Source: Elusimicrobiota bacterium
GTDB lineage: Bacteria > Elusimicrobiota > Elusimicrobia > UBA1565 > UBA9628
Direction of reading: 5' to 3'
Assembly: GCA_016194705.1 (NCBI GenBank)
Contig: JACQAZ010000029.1
Span: 1-64,000 of the forward strand
Length of the DNA: 64,000 bases
Shown: positions 7,118 through 15,031 of the stretch, piece by piece
Position numbering within the stretch: the first letter of the stretch is position 1
How the letters are laid out: every line of letters begins with the position of its first letter
Position numbers and translations under genes: made by a program
Notes under the pieces: generated by a model
Database searches by the model: none
What the model saw: only the letters and a program-made list of their open reading frames with translations
Told to the model about the DNA's origin: nothing

Positions 7118-7621
7118 TCATGCCCCCTCCGGCCTGGCGAGCTGGCTCTCCAACGCCCGCTGTCGCCGGCTCAGATCGTCACAGTCGTCCTTGTATTCCA
7201 CGCTCCAAGAGTCCCGAGAGACGGAGGACTCCATCCGGTCGAGCCTCTGTCCCACCTCGCGCATCTCCGTCTCGAGGCCGTTGCGCCACGGATAGTCGCG
7301 CGGCGAGGGGCGCGAGAGCCGGAAGAGCAGCAGCCCCGCCGCGAAGGCTAGGCCGAAACCCAGCCCCAGCCCGCGCGCCCAATCCCAACGACTCCAAGCC
7401 GCCGAAGCCGGCCGCGTCCGTCTGAGGGCCGCCGCGACCAGAGCGCTGGCCGGCTCGAGGCTTGCCTGGCGGGCCAGGCGCGAGAGCCGCGACAGGTCCT
7501 CCAAGCTCGAACCGCACGCGGCGCAGGACCCTCGGTGCGCCTCGAACTCGGCGCGCTGGGCCCCTTCCAGCTCGCCGGAATAATAAAGGAATGCCAGGTC
7601 CTCGTGGCTTACATCATCCAT
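7118..7621 (-). CDS. membrane-anchored zinc-finger anti-sigma factor
   Basis: A 167-residue protein. HRGSCAACGSSL at residues 29-40 gives the H-x3-C-x2-C zinc motif of ZAS-type anti-sigma factors. A single transmembrane segment (LGLGFGLAFAAGLLLFRL) lies near residue 90, and the periplasmic C-terminus is a charged helix (EVGQRLDRMESSV). The gene overlaps the sigma factor gene by 8 bases, so its production is coupled. In the family the N-terminal zinc domain holds the sigma factor at the membrane until an envelope signal releases it. The periplasmic helix could contact the protein encoded next. Confidence 0.8.
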   Translation of the reverse strand: MDDVSHEDLAFLYYSGELEGAQRAEFEAHRGSCAACGSSLEDLSRLSRLARQASLEPASALVAAALRRTRPASAAWSRWDWARGLGLGFGLAFAAGLLLFRLSRPSPRDYPWRNGLETEMREVGQRLDRMESSVSRDSWSVEYKDDCDDLSRRQRALESQLARPEGA

Positions 7622-8147
7622 GCTGCGCCTCCAGGGACGCGCGAAGCTTCAAGAGCGCGTAGCGCATGCGGGCCAGGGCCGTGTTGAGCGGGCAGCCTTG
7701 GGCGGCGGCGATCTCCTTGAAAGACAGTCCGCCGTATTCCCTCAGCAAAAAGACCTCGCGCTGTTCTTCGCTCAGCCCGGAAAGCGCTCGCGCGAGCTGC
7801 CCGCTCAGTTCTGTGGACTCCGCCAGCCTCTCGGGCCCGGCGAGGGGCTCGGCGAATTGCTCCCCTTCCAGGGGAGAGGCCTTGCGTCTCCCCTCCTTCT
7901 CCACATGATCGATCAGGGCCCGTCTGGCGATGGTGAAAGCCCAGCCGGCGAAGCGCCCTCTCGACTCGTATGTTCTCATGTGGGTCCACCACTTCACGCA
8001 GATCTCCTGGAAGAGGTCCTCGGCCGCCGAGCGGCCGGCGCGATAGGCGAGGTAGCTGTAAAGCGTTCCCTGGTAGCGCCGCACCAGCTGTTCGAACGCC
8101 CCATGGTCGCCCTCCTTCGCCAGCTCAGCCAAGGCTTCGTCGGTCAC
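7614..8147 (-). CDS. ECF-type RNA polymerase sigma factor
   Basis: A 177-residue sigma-70 family protein with only regions 2 and 4. Region 2 carries AFEQLVRRYQGTLYSYLAYR, AEDLFQEIC and GWAFTIARRALIDHVE. Region 4 carries LSEEQREVFLLREYGGLSFKEIA followed by the helix LNTALARMRYALLKLR. The GTG start at 8147 is preceded by AGGGGG. It leads a three-gene unit with an anti-sigma factor and an exported coiled-coil protein. The regulon cannot be inferred from this window. Confidence 0.9.
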   Translation of the reverse strand: MTDEALAELAKEGDHGAFEQLVRRYQGTLYSYLAYRAGRSAAEDLFQEICVKWWTHMRTYESRGRFAGWAFTIARRALIDHVEKEGRRKASPLEGEQFAEPLAGPERLAESTELSGQLARALSGLSEEQREVFLLREYGGLSFKEIAAAQGCPLNTALARMRYALLKLRASLEAQHG

Positions 8148-8206
8148 GATCCCCCTCGCTTGATATAACGGCTGCGGAGCGCTTTTATTGCATCGAAGAG
8201 CGGGCT

Positions 8207-9367
8207 TTAGTCGAGCTCGTCGTTGCGGCTGGGCAGGGGGTTGTCGCCGGAGCGGAAGGGATGCTTGAGCAGGTGCTTGGCGTAGCGCTGCACTCCCCAG
8301 AACTCCGGCTCCTCGATGGCCTGCCGGTAGGCCGCCTCCGCCTCGCCGCGCCTGCCGAGAAGGTCGAGGCACTCGCCGATGAACAGCCGGGGGACTCCGC
8401 GCGTGCGGTGGCCCTCCGGGAGCAGTCGTAAAGCCGTCTCTTCTTCCGCGAGCGCCGCGTCGTAGCGCCCGGAGAGCTGCTCGCCCAAGCCCAGGAAATA
8501 GTGCCCGGCCGCCTTGTCGAGGGGCCGAAAATGCGGCGCTCCTTTCTCCGCATTTTCCAGATACTTCCTCGCCTCGCGCTTGAGGCCCTCGGCGTCGTTC
8601 AGGCGGAACAGGCCGATGAGGCGCATCGAATCGATCAGCGGGCTGTCGGGGAACCGGCCGCGGAGCTCCTCGAGGATCGTCCAGGCCTCGCGCGGGCTTT
8701 TCTCGAAGGTCCAATCGATCCCGACCAGCAGGAGCTTGGCCGCGACGCCGCTGAACCGGCCTCGGGTGGCCCGCTGGAGCTCCGCGAGTCCCTTGGCCTT
8801 GTGGGCCGACTTGGTGAAGACGAAAAAGCGCACGAAGCGAGAGAGCGTGGCGGCGTAGTAGTCGAAGGTCCCGATGCCCAGATACGCGTCGTCGAGGGAG
8901 GGATCGAGCTTGAGGGCCCGCTGCTCATCGTGGTAGCACCGGCGGCCGTCGCGGTAGGCCTTGAACCAATGCTTGCGGGCCGCTTCCAGGCGCCCGCGCA
9001 GGCCGTAGGCCGCCCCGAGGCAGACCAGGGCCTCGGCGTCGTCGCGCTTGGCTGTGGCGCGCTCGGCGTCCTCGATGGCGCGGGCGACGGCGCCGAGGAA
9101 CCGCTTCTCCTCGTCGCTTCCGGCGGGCGCGAAGTCGTTCTCCATGCGCCACCAGGCCGCGATCGCGTAGCCCAGCGACAAGGCGGGGTCTCCGGGATGG
9201 GCTTTGACCGCCTCGTCGAAGATCCTCTCGGAGCCGTCGTAATCGCCGCGGTAGAGGGCGTCGAGGCCCCGGTCGACAACCTTCTGGTCCTCGTCGGTGA
9301 GGGCCCGCGCGGGGACCGCGGCCGCGAGGAACAAGGTCGCCGCGGCGACGCGCCTCCATCTGATCAT
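8207..9367 (-). CDS. exported TPR-repeat protein
   Basis: A 386-residue protein with a signal peptide (WRRVAAATLFLAAAVPARA). The body is a chain of TPR-like helical pairs, for example ALYRGDYDGSERIFDEAVKA, GYAIAAWWRMEND and GRYDAALAEEETALRLLPEG, and the end is acidic. No enzymatic motif is visible; it is likely a periplasmic scaffold. The ATG at 9367 was chosen because TATAAT lies exactly 6 bases upstream and the signal peptide begins here; a longer in-frame ORF upstream would include the promoter. Confidence 0.75.
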   Translation of the reverse strand: MIRWRRVAAATLFLAAAVPARALTDEDQKVVDRGLDALYRGDYDGSERIFDEAVKAHPGDPALSLGYAIAAWWRMENDFAPAGSDEEKRFLGAVARAIEDAERATAKRDDAEALVCLGAAYGLRGRLEAARKHWFKAYRDGRRCYHDEQRALKLDPSLDDAYLGIGTFDYYAATLSRFVRFFVFTKSAHKAKGLAELQRATRGRFSGVAAKLLLVGIDWTFEKSPREAWTILEELRGRFPDSPLIDSMRLIGLFRLNDAEGLKREARKYLENAEKGAPHFRPLDKAAGHYFLGLGEQLSGRYDAALAEEETALRLLPEGHRTRGVPRLFIGECLDLLGRRGEAEAAYRQAIEEPEFWGVQRYAKHLLKHPFRSGDNPLPSRNDELD

Positions 9368-9373
9368 GAGGCC

Positions 9374-9379
9374 ATTATA
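9374..9379 (-). promoter_or_regulatory. -10 element of a leaderless promoter (TPR gene)
   Basis: TATAAT on the minus strand ends 6 bases before the ATG at 9367, placing the predicted transcription start at or next to the start codon. No clear -35 is seen. Confidence 0.6.
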
Positions 9380-9404
9380 GGATATCGGGACTTCCCGGGA
9401 CCCC

Positions 9405-9444
9405 TTGACGCTGGGAGCAATATGGTATATACTAGTATATACCA
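9405..9444 (+). promoter_or_regulatory. promoter with perfect palindromic operator of a toxin-antitoxin pair
   Basis: TTGACG (9405-9410) and TATACT (9428-9433) are 17 bases apart. The -10 lies inside a perfect 22-base palindrome (9423-9444; half-site TGGTATATACT). The palindrome ends at the base before the ATG at 9445, so the leader is only about 5 bases and a bound repressor would block both the -10 and the start. This fits autoregulation by the downstream ribbon-helix-helix-type antitoxin. Confidence 0.8.
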
Positions 9445-9909
9445 ATGTTCCTGTATGAGGTCGCCGCCGCCCTGGAGAAGGCCAAGGTCCCTTACGCGAT
9501 CGCGGGCGGCTATGCCGTCGCGCTCCACGGAGCGGTCCGCGGGACGCTCGACGTGGACATCGTCCTTCGCCTGTCCAAGAGCCATTTCCAGGCCGCCGAG
9601 TCCGCCTTGCGGGGACTGGGGTTAGCGCCGCGGCTTCCGATTTCCGCGGCCGAAGTGTTCGATTTCCGGGAGGAGTACATTAGGAACAGGAATCTCGTCG
9701 CGTGGAGCTTCTCCGACCCCGGGAACCCTTCCCGGGTCGTCGACGTGATCATCACTCACGACCTTTCCAAGCTCAAAATCAGTCGGGTTCGGTCCGGCGG
9801 GCGGACCCTGCCGATCCTCTCTCTGCCGGATCTCATCGCGATGAAGAAGGCCGCAGGCAGGCCGCAGGACCTCGAAGACGTCAAAGCCTTGGAGAAGTTC
9901 CGCCAATGA
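9445..9909 (+). CDS. nucleotidyltransferase-fold toxin (AbiEii/MNT-like)
   Basis: A 154-residue protein with the minimal nucleotidyltransferase pattern: AIAGGYAVALHG (GG helix), then GTLDVDIVL (D-x-D), and a third acidic strand VVDVIITHDL. LPILSLPDLIAMKKAAGRPQD is the C-terminal helix with LxLxDLIxxK typical of this small family. It is followed, with an ATGA overlap, by a CopG/BrnA-like antitoxin, so a two-gene toxin-antitoxin unit is likely. Its RNA or protein target is unknown. Confidence 0.75.
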   Translation: MFLYEVAAALEKAKVPYAIAGGYAVALHGAVRGTLDVDIVLRLSKSHFQAAESALRGLGLAPRLPISAAEVFDFREEYIRNRNLVAWSFSDPGNPSRVVDVIITHDLSKLKISRVRSGGRTLPILSLPDLIAMKKAAGRPQDLEDVKALEKFRQ

Positions 9910-10193
9910 GACCGATACAATATTTCTCCGAGGCCTACCTCGAGCAATGCCGCTCCATGCGGCCTGAGCAGATCGTCAGGTTCCTCGATGACTTCCGTAT
10001 CCTCCATGGCGAAAGGGAGCGCCGGCCCAAGAGCCGGTTGATCAGCATGAAGGTCCCCGAGCCGCTGCTCGAATCCTTCAAGACCAAAGCTCGCCTGAGC
10101 GGAATCCCTTACCAGACGCAGATCAAGCGCCTGATGAGCCTTTGGCTCGAGCCGCAGGCACGAGGCTCATCGCGTGCTCGGCCAGGGCCGTGA
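9906..10193 (+). CDS. CopG/BrnA-like antitoxin
   Basis: A 95-residue protein starting at the ATG of an ATGA overlap (9906-9909). After an N-terminal helical segment it reads LISMKVPEPLLESFKTKARLSGIPYQTQIKRLMSLWL. This is the strand-helix-helix of a ribbon-helix-helix DNA-binding domain in the form used by antitoxins paired with BrnT or nucleotidyltransferase toxins. It probably represses through the 22-base palindrome upstream of the toxin gene. Its last 24 codons overlap, antisense, the end of the GMC oxidoreductase gene, and the tail after the helix looks non-conserved. Confidence 0.75.
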   Translation: MRPIQYFSEAYLEQCRSMRPEQIVRFLDDFRILHGERERRPKSRLISMKVPEPLLESFKTKARLSGIPYQTQIKRLMSLWLEPQARGSSRARPGP

Positions 10194-11706
10194 TGGTCAG
10201 CGACGGGTTGACGCCAAGGTTGCCCGGGATGATCGAGCCGTCGAGGATCCAAAGGTCCTCGTAGCCGAAGGCCCGGCCGTCCAGGCCGACGACGCCCTCG
10301 CTCGTGTCGCGTCCGATGACGGCGCCGCCCAGGATGTGGGCCGTCGTCGAGACGCCAAGTGCTGCGGTGGCAAGCGAGACCTGGGCGATGCCGTCGGTCT
10401 TCTGCGTGAAACGCTCGAGCACGCGGCTGGCCACCGGGATCTCGCGCGGCAGCGGCGCGGAACCCTCTTCCAGCTGGGTCTTGAGCCGGCCGCAGCGCCC
10501 CATGAGAACACGCAGCCGTGAATCGACGGTCTGCATGAAGAGCAGGATCGTGCTGCGGCGGGCCCAGCCGAACGGCCACAGTCCCCGCAAGATGTCCCGG
10601 GGCTTGAAGCCTGCCTTCAAGCGCACGCCCAGCAGGTTCATCGCGTCCGAGCCCTGCGGATAGCGCACGGCCTCGACATGCGTTTTTTCGTCGGGCCACA
10701 TGCCCGCGGTGATGGCCAGACCCTCGGAGTAGTCGGTCCCCGCGTCCCGGGCGCTCGAGCCCGAGAGCACCTCGGAATTGGTCCGCACGTCGCGGCCCAG
10801 GCGCGGGGAGAGCCGCGGCAAGGCGCACGACATCAGCAGGCGCAGCGTCCCCAGGACCCCGGCGCTGACGATGAGACGCCTCGCTCTTATTTCCTTGCGG
10901 CGCAGGCCCCAGCCCGAGCGGCGGACCGCGACCGCGAAGCCTCCGCCGGCCAGCTCGCGGACTCCCCGGGCCGTCGTCATGCTGAAGATCCGCGCGCCCT
11001 TCTTAAGCGCGAGGTGCAGGTAATTCTTCATCAAGGTGTTCTTGGCATTGTGGCGGCAGCCGACCATGCAGCCTCCGCAATAGATGCACCCGGCGCGCGC
11101 GGGCCCTTCCCCGCCGAAATACGGGTCCGCGACGGTCTTTCCGGGTTCGCCGAAGAAAACCCCCGCCTCAACGGGCGCGAACGTGTCCGCGCGCCCGAGC
11201 TCTCCGGCGATCTCGCGCAGGACCTCGTCGGCGGGAAAAAGGCGGGCAACGCGCGAGACCCCGAGCATGCGCCGGGCCGCCGCGAAATGCGGCGCGAGGC
11301 GCTCGCGCAGGTCCGCGGCGATCCGGCTCGCTTCCGGGGAGGCGTAAAAGCCGCGGCCCGGCTCGAGCAGGGTGTTGGCGTAGACCAAGGAGCCTCCCCC
11401 CACGCCCGCGCCCGAGACCACGAGCAGGTCCTTGAGAAGCGTGAGGCGCTGGATGCCGTAGCAGAACAGCTTGGGAAGCCAGAGGTACCGGCGCAAGTTC
11501 CAATTGGTGCGCGCGAAGTCCTCGTCTTCATAATGCCGTCCGGCCTCGAGCACGGCCACTGCGTAGCCCTTCTCGGAGAGCCTCAGCGCGGCCACCGAGC
11601 CGCCGAAGCCGGAGCCGATGATCACGAAGTCGAACTCGGAGCCGTCGGCGAGATTCCGGAACGACTCGACGGCGGGCCTAGCGCCCGGAGAGGACGACGC
11701 GGCCAT
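10123..11706 (-). CDS. GMC-family FAD oxidoreductase (cholesterol-oxidase-like)
   Basis: A 527-residue protein. The FAD motif VIIGSGFGGSVAALRL is at residue 29; GAGVGGGSLVYANTL is the second GMC signature. GCIYCGGCMVGCRHNAKNTL gives a C-x2-C-x2-C-x3-C cluster characteristic of the bacterial cholesterol-oxidase-like branch. The C-terminal motif GGAVIGRDTSEGVVGLDGR ... LGVNPSLTITALAEHA carries the His-Asn region. The substrate may be a sterol or another hydrophobic alcohol. The start overlaps the upstream gene by 29 bases, so the two are probably co-transcribed. Confidence 0.85.
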   Translation of the reverse strand: MAASSSPGARPAVESFRNLADGSEFDFVIIGSGFGGSVAALRLSEKGYAVAVLEAGRHYEDEDFARTNWNLRRYLWLPKLFCYGIQRLTLLKDLLVVSGAGVGGGSLVYANTLLEPGRGFYASPEASRIAADLRERLAPHFAAARRMLGVSRVARLFPADEVLREIAGELGRADTFAPVEAGVFFGEPGKTVADPYFGGEGPARAGCIYCGGCMVGCRHNAKNTLMKNYLHLALKKGARIFSMTTARGVRELAGGGFAVAVRRSGWGLRRKEIRARRLIVSAGVLGTLRLLMSCALPRLSPRLGRDVRTNSEVLSGSSARDAGTDYSEGLAITAGMWPDEKTHVEAVRYPQGSDAMNLLGVRLKAGFKPRDILRGLWPFGWARRSTILLFMQTVDSRLRVLMGRCGRLKTQLEEGSAPLPREIPVASRVLERFTQKTDGIAQVSLATAALGVSTTAHILGGAVIGRDTSEGVVGLDGRAFGYEDLWILDGSIIPGNLGVNPSLTITALAEHAMSLVPAARAKGSSGA

Positions 11707-12427
11707 GTTCGTCGACGCTCAGCACGCGGCTGTTCTTGAGCTCCGCGAGAATGTCCTCGGCGGAGAAGCCCGAGGCCGCGGCGCGGTTCTTGATGTCGTT
11801 GAGCAAGGTCTTGAGCCGCGAAGGCGGGTCCTTGATGCGCGAGAGGCGCGCCGCGTAGGCCGCCGCGACCTCGGATACGCCGCGTCCTTGCGCCATCGGA
11901 GCCGCGGCCGGAGTCCTGACGGGCTCGGGAGAGGGCTTGACGGGCTGCCGGCGGCCGCGGCCGCGCCCTCGGGAGGCCGGCCGGGCGGAGGGAGTCCGGC
12001 TCGCCGCGGGAGCGCTTCTGCGTCCGCCGCGCTCGGGATGAGAGGTCCACAGCTCGGCGCGGCGCCCGACGCGCTGCAATTCCTGGGCCATCACCGCGAG
12101 GCTCTTGTCGTGAGTCACCATCATGAAGGGGATGTGCATCGGCAAGGTCGCGTGCAGGATGCCCGCGTGCAGGGACATGACGAAATCGGCCGCGTTGGCG
12201 CCGCCCTTGGGCGAGACCACCGCCACGCAATGGGGCAGCTCGGCCAGGCGCTTCTCGAGCCCGCGCGGCATCTTGGCGCCGGTCCGCACGAAGACCCGGA
12301 CCACGGTCCGAGGCGTGATGGGAAAGTCGGGCGGGAAATGCGGGTCGTTGTCCCCGTCGATGAGCAGGACGGAATCGACGCCCGCTTCCCGTGCGTCCTG
12401 CGTAGCGCGAGTCTCGCTGTCGGCCAT
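11678..12427 (-). CDS. NYN/PIN-like domain protein with basic linker
   Basis: A 249-residue soluble protein. The start of the fold is SVLLIDGDNDPHFP, the acidic first strand of NYN/PIN-type ribonucleases. ANAADFVMSLHAGILHATLP and FMMVTHDKSLAVMAQEL follow with further acidic positions. A disordered Arg/Pro/Ser-rich linker (about residues 135-180) leads to a C-terminal helical domain (LLNDIKNRAAASGFSAEDILAEL) ending in a small beta hairpin. An RNA-processing or RNA-binding role is plausible. The ATG at 12427 is chosen over one 18 bases upstream; a TATACT lies 9 bases before it. Confidence 0.55.
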   Translation of the reverse strand: MADSETRATQDAREAGVDSVLLIDGDNDPHFPPDFPITPRTVVRVFVRTGAKMPRGLEKRLAELPHCVAVVSPKGGANAADFVMSLHAGILHATLPMHIPFMMVTHDKSLAVMAQELQRVGRRAELWTSHPERGGRRSAPAASRTPSARPASRGRGRGRRQPVKPSPEPVRTPAAAPMAQGRGVSEVAAAYAARLSRIKDPPSRLKTLLNDIKNRAAASGFSAEDILAELKNSRVLSVDEHGRVVLSGR

Positions 12428-12458
12428 GGCGAGGGTAGTATACAATAGAAGCGAGCCG

Positions 12459-12486
12459 TTGACGTCGGCGGCGCGAATGCTATAAT
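12459..12486 (+). promoter_or_regulatory. leaderless sigma70 promoter
   Basis: TTGACG (12459-12464), 16-base spacer, TATAAT (12481-12486), then 6 bases and ATG 12493. The predicted transcription start falls at the start codon. Confidence 0.8.
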
Positions 12487-12492
12487 CGGCGC

Positions 12493-13182
12493 ATGGCTTC
12501 CGCTACGCTCAAGGCTCTGCTTGTCTCGGCCCAGCTCATGGGGATTTCCGCCGTCCCGGTCCCTCCCGCGGCCAGTCCCCGGGCTGTGCCTCCGAAAGGC
12601 CCGGTCAAAGAAGTCCTGCGCATCCCGCTCTCCGAGATCACGCGCAACCAGGAGCGCGCCTGGGTCTACGAGCAGGCCGGCCGCGGCACCCTCGGCTTCT
12701 GCGCGGCGCTCGACCCGAAGGCGGATTTCTGGATCAAGCTCCGCCAAAACGACCGCTTCGCGGCCCATCCCCTCAATGACTTCGAGGCGGGCGTCGAGGA
12801 AGACTTCCCGTCGGACCGCTACAAGATCGTCCTGGAAAACGGCATGCTGCGCGCCTTCCCCGTCGACCCGCCCCAGTCGCCCCAGGCCCACGTCTCGACG
12901 CCGGCCCTGCTGCGCGGCCTCTACGAGACGGCCGAGCACGTGCTGTTCACGCCGGTCGAGTACGCCGTGGCCTACGAGGACGGAGGGCTGGTGCCGGCTT
13001 CGGTCTCGCTGATCCGAGAAGACAACGCCGGCCGCTTTTTCGTCAGCTACCACTCCAAGGCGGAGCTTTCCGAGATCCAGTGGTTCGTCTCCATCGACGG
13101 AACCATGTACGGCATGAAGCTCGAGGGCGACGACCTGGTCTTCTCCTCGGAGCCGACGCCCGCGCTTGCCAAAAAGCGCTGA
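12493..13182 (+). CDS. hypothetical exported protein
   Basis: A 229-residue protein with a probable signal peptide (LKALLVSAQLMGISAVPVPPAA) and a proline-rich linker to residue 40. The rest is mixed alpha/beta (VLRIPLSEITRNQERAWVYE, YKIVLENGMLRAFPVD, FFVSYHSKAELSEIQWFVS). No known motif is recognised. The ATG follows a promoter directly and the 3' end overlaps the next gene by 17 bases. It may act with the lipase-maturation-factor-like protein encoded there, but that is only proximity. Confidence 0.6.
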   Translation: MASATLKALLVSAQLMGISAVPVPPAASPRAVPPKGPVKEVLRIPLSEITRNQERAWVYEQAGRGTLGFCAALDPKADFWIKLRQNDRFAAHPLNDFEAGVEEDFPSDRYKIVLENGMLRAFPVDPPQSPQAHVSTPALLRGLYETAEHVLFTPVEYAVAYEDGGLVPASVSLIREDNAGRFFVSYHSKAELSEIQWFVSIDGTMYGMKLEGDDLVFSSEPTPALAKKR

Positions 13183-15031
13183 CGTCCCCGTGCCCGGCGC
13201 CAAGTCGCCTCTGCTCGTCTACGACGGGGACTGCGGCTTCTGCCGCCGCTGGGTCGCGCGCTGGAAATCCCTGACGGGAGAGGCCGTTTCGTACGTGCCG
13301 GCGGCCTCCTATTCTCCCTCTCATCCCGAGATCAAGCCCGAGGAGTTCGCGGGCTCGGTCGTGCTCATCGAGGACGGCCGGCGCTTCTCGGGAGCGGAGG
13401 CCGTGTTCCGCACGCTCGCCCATGCGCCGCCGCGGGGGCTGTGGCTCAAGGCTTATCGCGCCCTGCCCCCGTTCGCCTGGGCGGCCGAGCTCTTCTACCG
13501 CACGGTCGCCCGCCGCCGCGTCCTCTTCTCGCGTCTGACGCGGCTGCTTTGGGGCGAGTCGCTCGAGCCTGCGGGCTACGGCGCCTCTCGTTGGGTCTTC
13601 CTGAGGCTTATGGGACTCATCTTCTTCGCGGCCTTCGCTTCATTCTGGAGCCAGGCCGACGGCCTCGTAGGCTCAGAAGGGATACTGCCCTTCGCGCAAT
13701 TCTTGACCGCGGTCCATCAAAGGTTCGGCGGCCGCGCGCTCGAGGTCCTGCCGACGTTGCTGTGGCTGTCTCCGACGGACGCCGCCCTGCATTGGCTCTG
13801 CGGCGCCGGGACCGTCCTCTCCGTCCTCCTCGTGCTCGACTTCGCGCCGGGGCCGATCCTGCTCCTGCTTTGGGCCGGCTATCTCTCGATCGTCGAGGTC
13901 GGCGGCGACTTCATGAGTTTTCAATGGGACATGCTCCTGCTCGAGACCGGCTTCTTGGCCCTCTTCTTCGCTCCGTGGCGCCTGAGGCCTCGGGGGCGGG
14001 AGGCGGCGCCTTCCGGGATCATGCTCTGGCTGCTACGCCTGCTACTGTTCCGGCTCATGTTCGAATCGGGCTGCGTCAAGCTGCTCAGCGGCGACCCGGT
14101 CTGGCGCGACCTGACCGCGCTCTACTACCACTACGAGACCCAGCCTCTGCCGACCTGGCCCGGCTGGTGGGCGCACCAGCTGCCCCGCACGTTCCAGCGC
14201 GTCTGCGTCGGCGCGATGTTCGCCATCGAACTCGGCGCGCCCTGCCTGATCCTCCTGCCGCGGCGCCCGCGCATGCTCGGCGGCCTGGCCGTGGCCTTCC
14301 TGATGGTCTTGATCGCCCTGACCGGCAACTACTGCTTCTTCAATCTGCTGGCCTTGGCGCTCGTCGCGACGGCGTTCGACGACGCGGCTTGGGGCGCCGT
14401 CCTGCCGCGGCGGGTCCTCGGCTGGATCAAGCCCTCCGAGACCACGCCGGCCCCGCGCTGGCGGGCTTGGGGCCACGGCTTGGCCGCGGCGCCGATCGTC
14501 CTGGCGGGAGCCCTGCAGGTGGTCGGCCTCTTCGCCGGCAATCTCTCGGTCCCGTCCTGGGTCGCCTCGGGCTTTGGAGCCGTCGAGGCCCTGCGCGTCG
14601 TCAACAGCTACGGCCTCTTCGCCGTGATGACGCGGCCGCGCTACGAGATCGCGGTCGAGGGAAGCGAGGACGGCGACAATTGGTCCGAGTATTCCTTCAA
14701 ATGGAAGCCGGGAGACCTCAAGCGCCGGCCGGGCTTCGTCGAGCCCTTCCAGCCGCGCCTCGATTGGCAGATGTGGTTCGCGGCTCTTGGCGGCTACAAG
14801 GACAACCGCTGGTTCATCAATTTCCTCGTGAGGCTCCTTCAAGGAAAGCCCTCGGTGCTCGCCCTGCTCGAGCGGAACCCCTTTCCGACAGGCCCCCCTC
14901 GGTTCGTCCGCGCCACGCTCTACGAGTACCGCTTCACGACTCCGGAGAAACGAAGGTCGACGGGGAACTGGTGGGAGCGCCGCTACGTTAGGGAGTACTG
15001 CCCCGTGCTAACGGCCCGGCACGGACCCTAG
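13166..15031 (+). CDS. DCC thiol-disulfide oxidoreductase domain fused to a lipase maturation factor
   Basis: A 621-residue protein. Residues 17-110 are a DUF393/DCC thioredoxin-like domain with LLVYDGDCGFCRRWVARW (CxxC active site). From about residue 140 there are some eight hydrophobic segments, then a C-terminal globular region (YEIAVEGSEDGDNW, FVEPFQPRLDWQMWFAALG, WFINFLVRLLQGKPSVLALL) characteristic of LMF1/LMF2 lipase maturation factors. A redox domain joined to a folding factor suggests disulfide-linked maturation of exported enzymes. The 3' end overlaps the convergent YceI gene by 24 bases. Confidence 0.85.
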   Translation: MPKSADVPVPGAKSPLLVYDGDCGFCRRWVARWKSLTGEAVSYVPAASYSPSHPEIKPEEFAGSVVLIEDGRRFSGAEAVFRTLAHAPPRGLWLKAYRALPPFAWAAELFYRTVARRRVLFSRLTRLLWGESLEPAGYGASRWVFLRLMGLIFFAAFASFWSQADGLVGSEGILPFAQFLTAVHQRFGGRALEVLPTLLWLSPTDAALHWLCGAGTVLSVLLVLDFAPGPILLLLWAGYLSIVEVGGDFMSFQWDMLLLETGFLALFFAPWRLRPRGREAAPSGIMLWLLRLLLFRLMFESGCVKLLSGDPVWRDLTALYYHYETQPLPTWPGWWAHQLPRTFQRVCVGAMFAIELGAPCLILLPRRPRMLGGLAVAFLMVLIALTGNYCFFNLLALALVATAFDDAAWGAVLPRRVLGWIKPSETTPAPRWRAWGHGLAAAPIVLAGALQVVGLFAGNLSVPSWVASGFGAVEALRVVNSYGLFAVMTRPRYEIAVEGSEDGDNWSEYSFKWKPGDLKRRPGFVEPFQPRLDWQMWFAALGGYKDNRWFINFLVRLLQGKPSVLALLERNPFPTGPPRFVRATLYEYRFTTPEKRRSTGNWWERRYVREYCPVLTARHGP

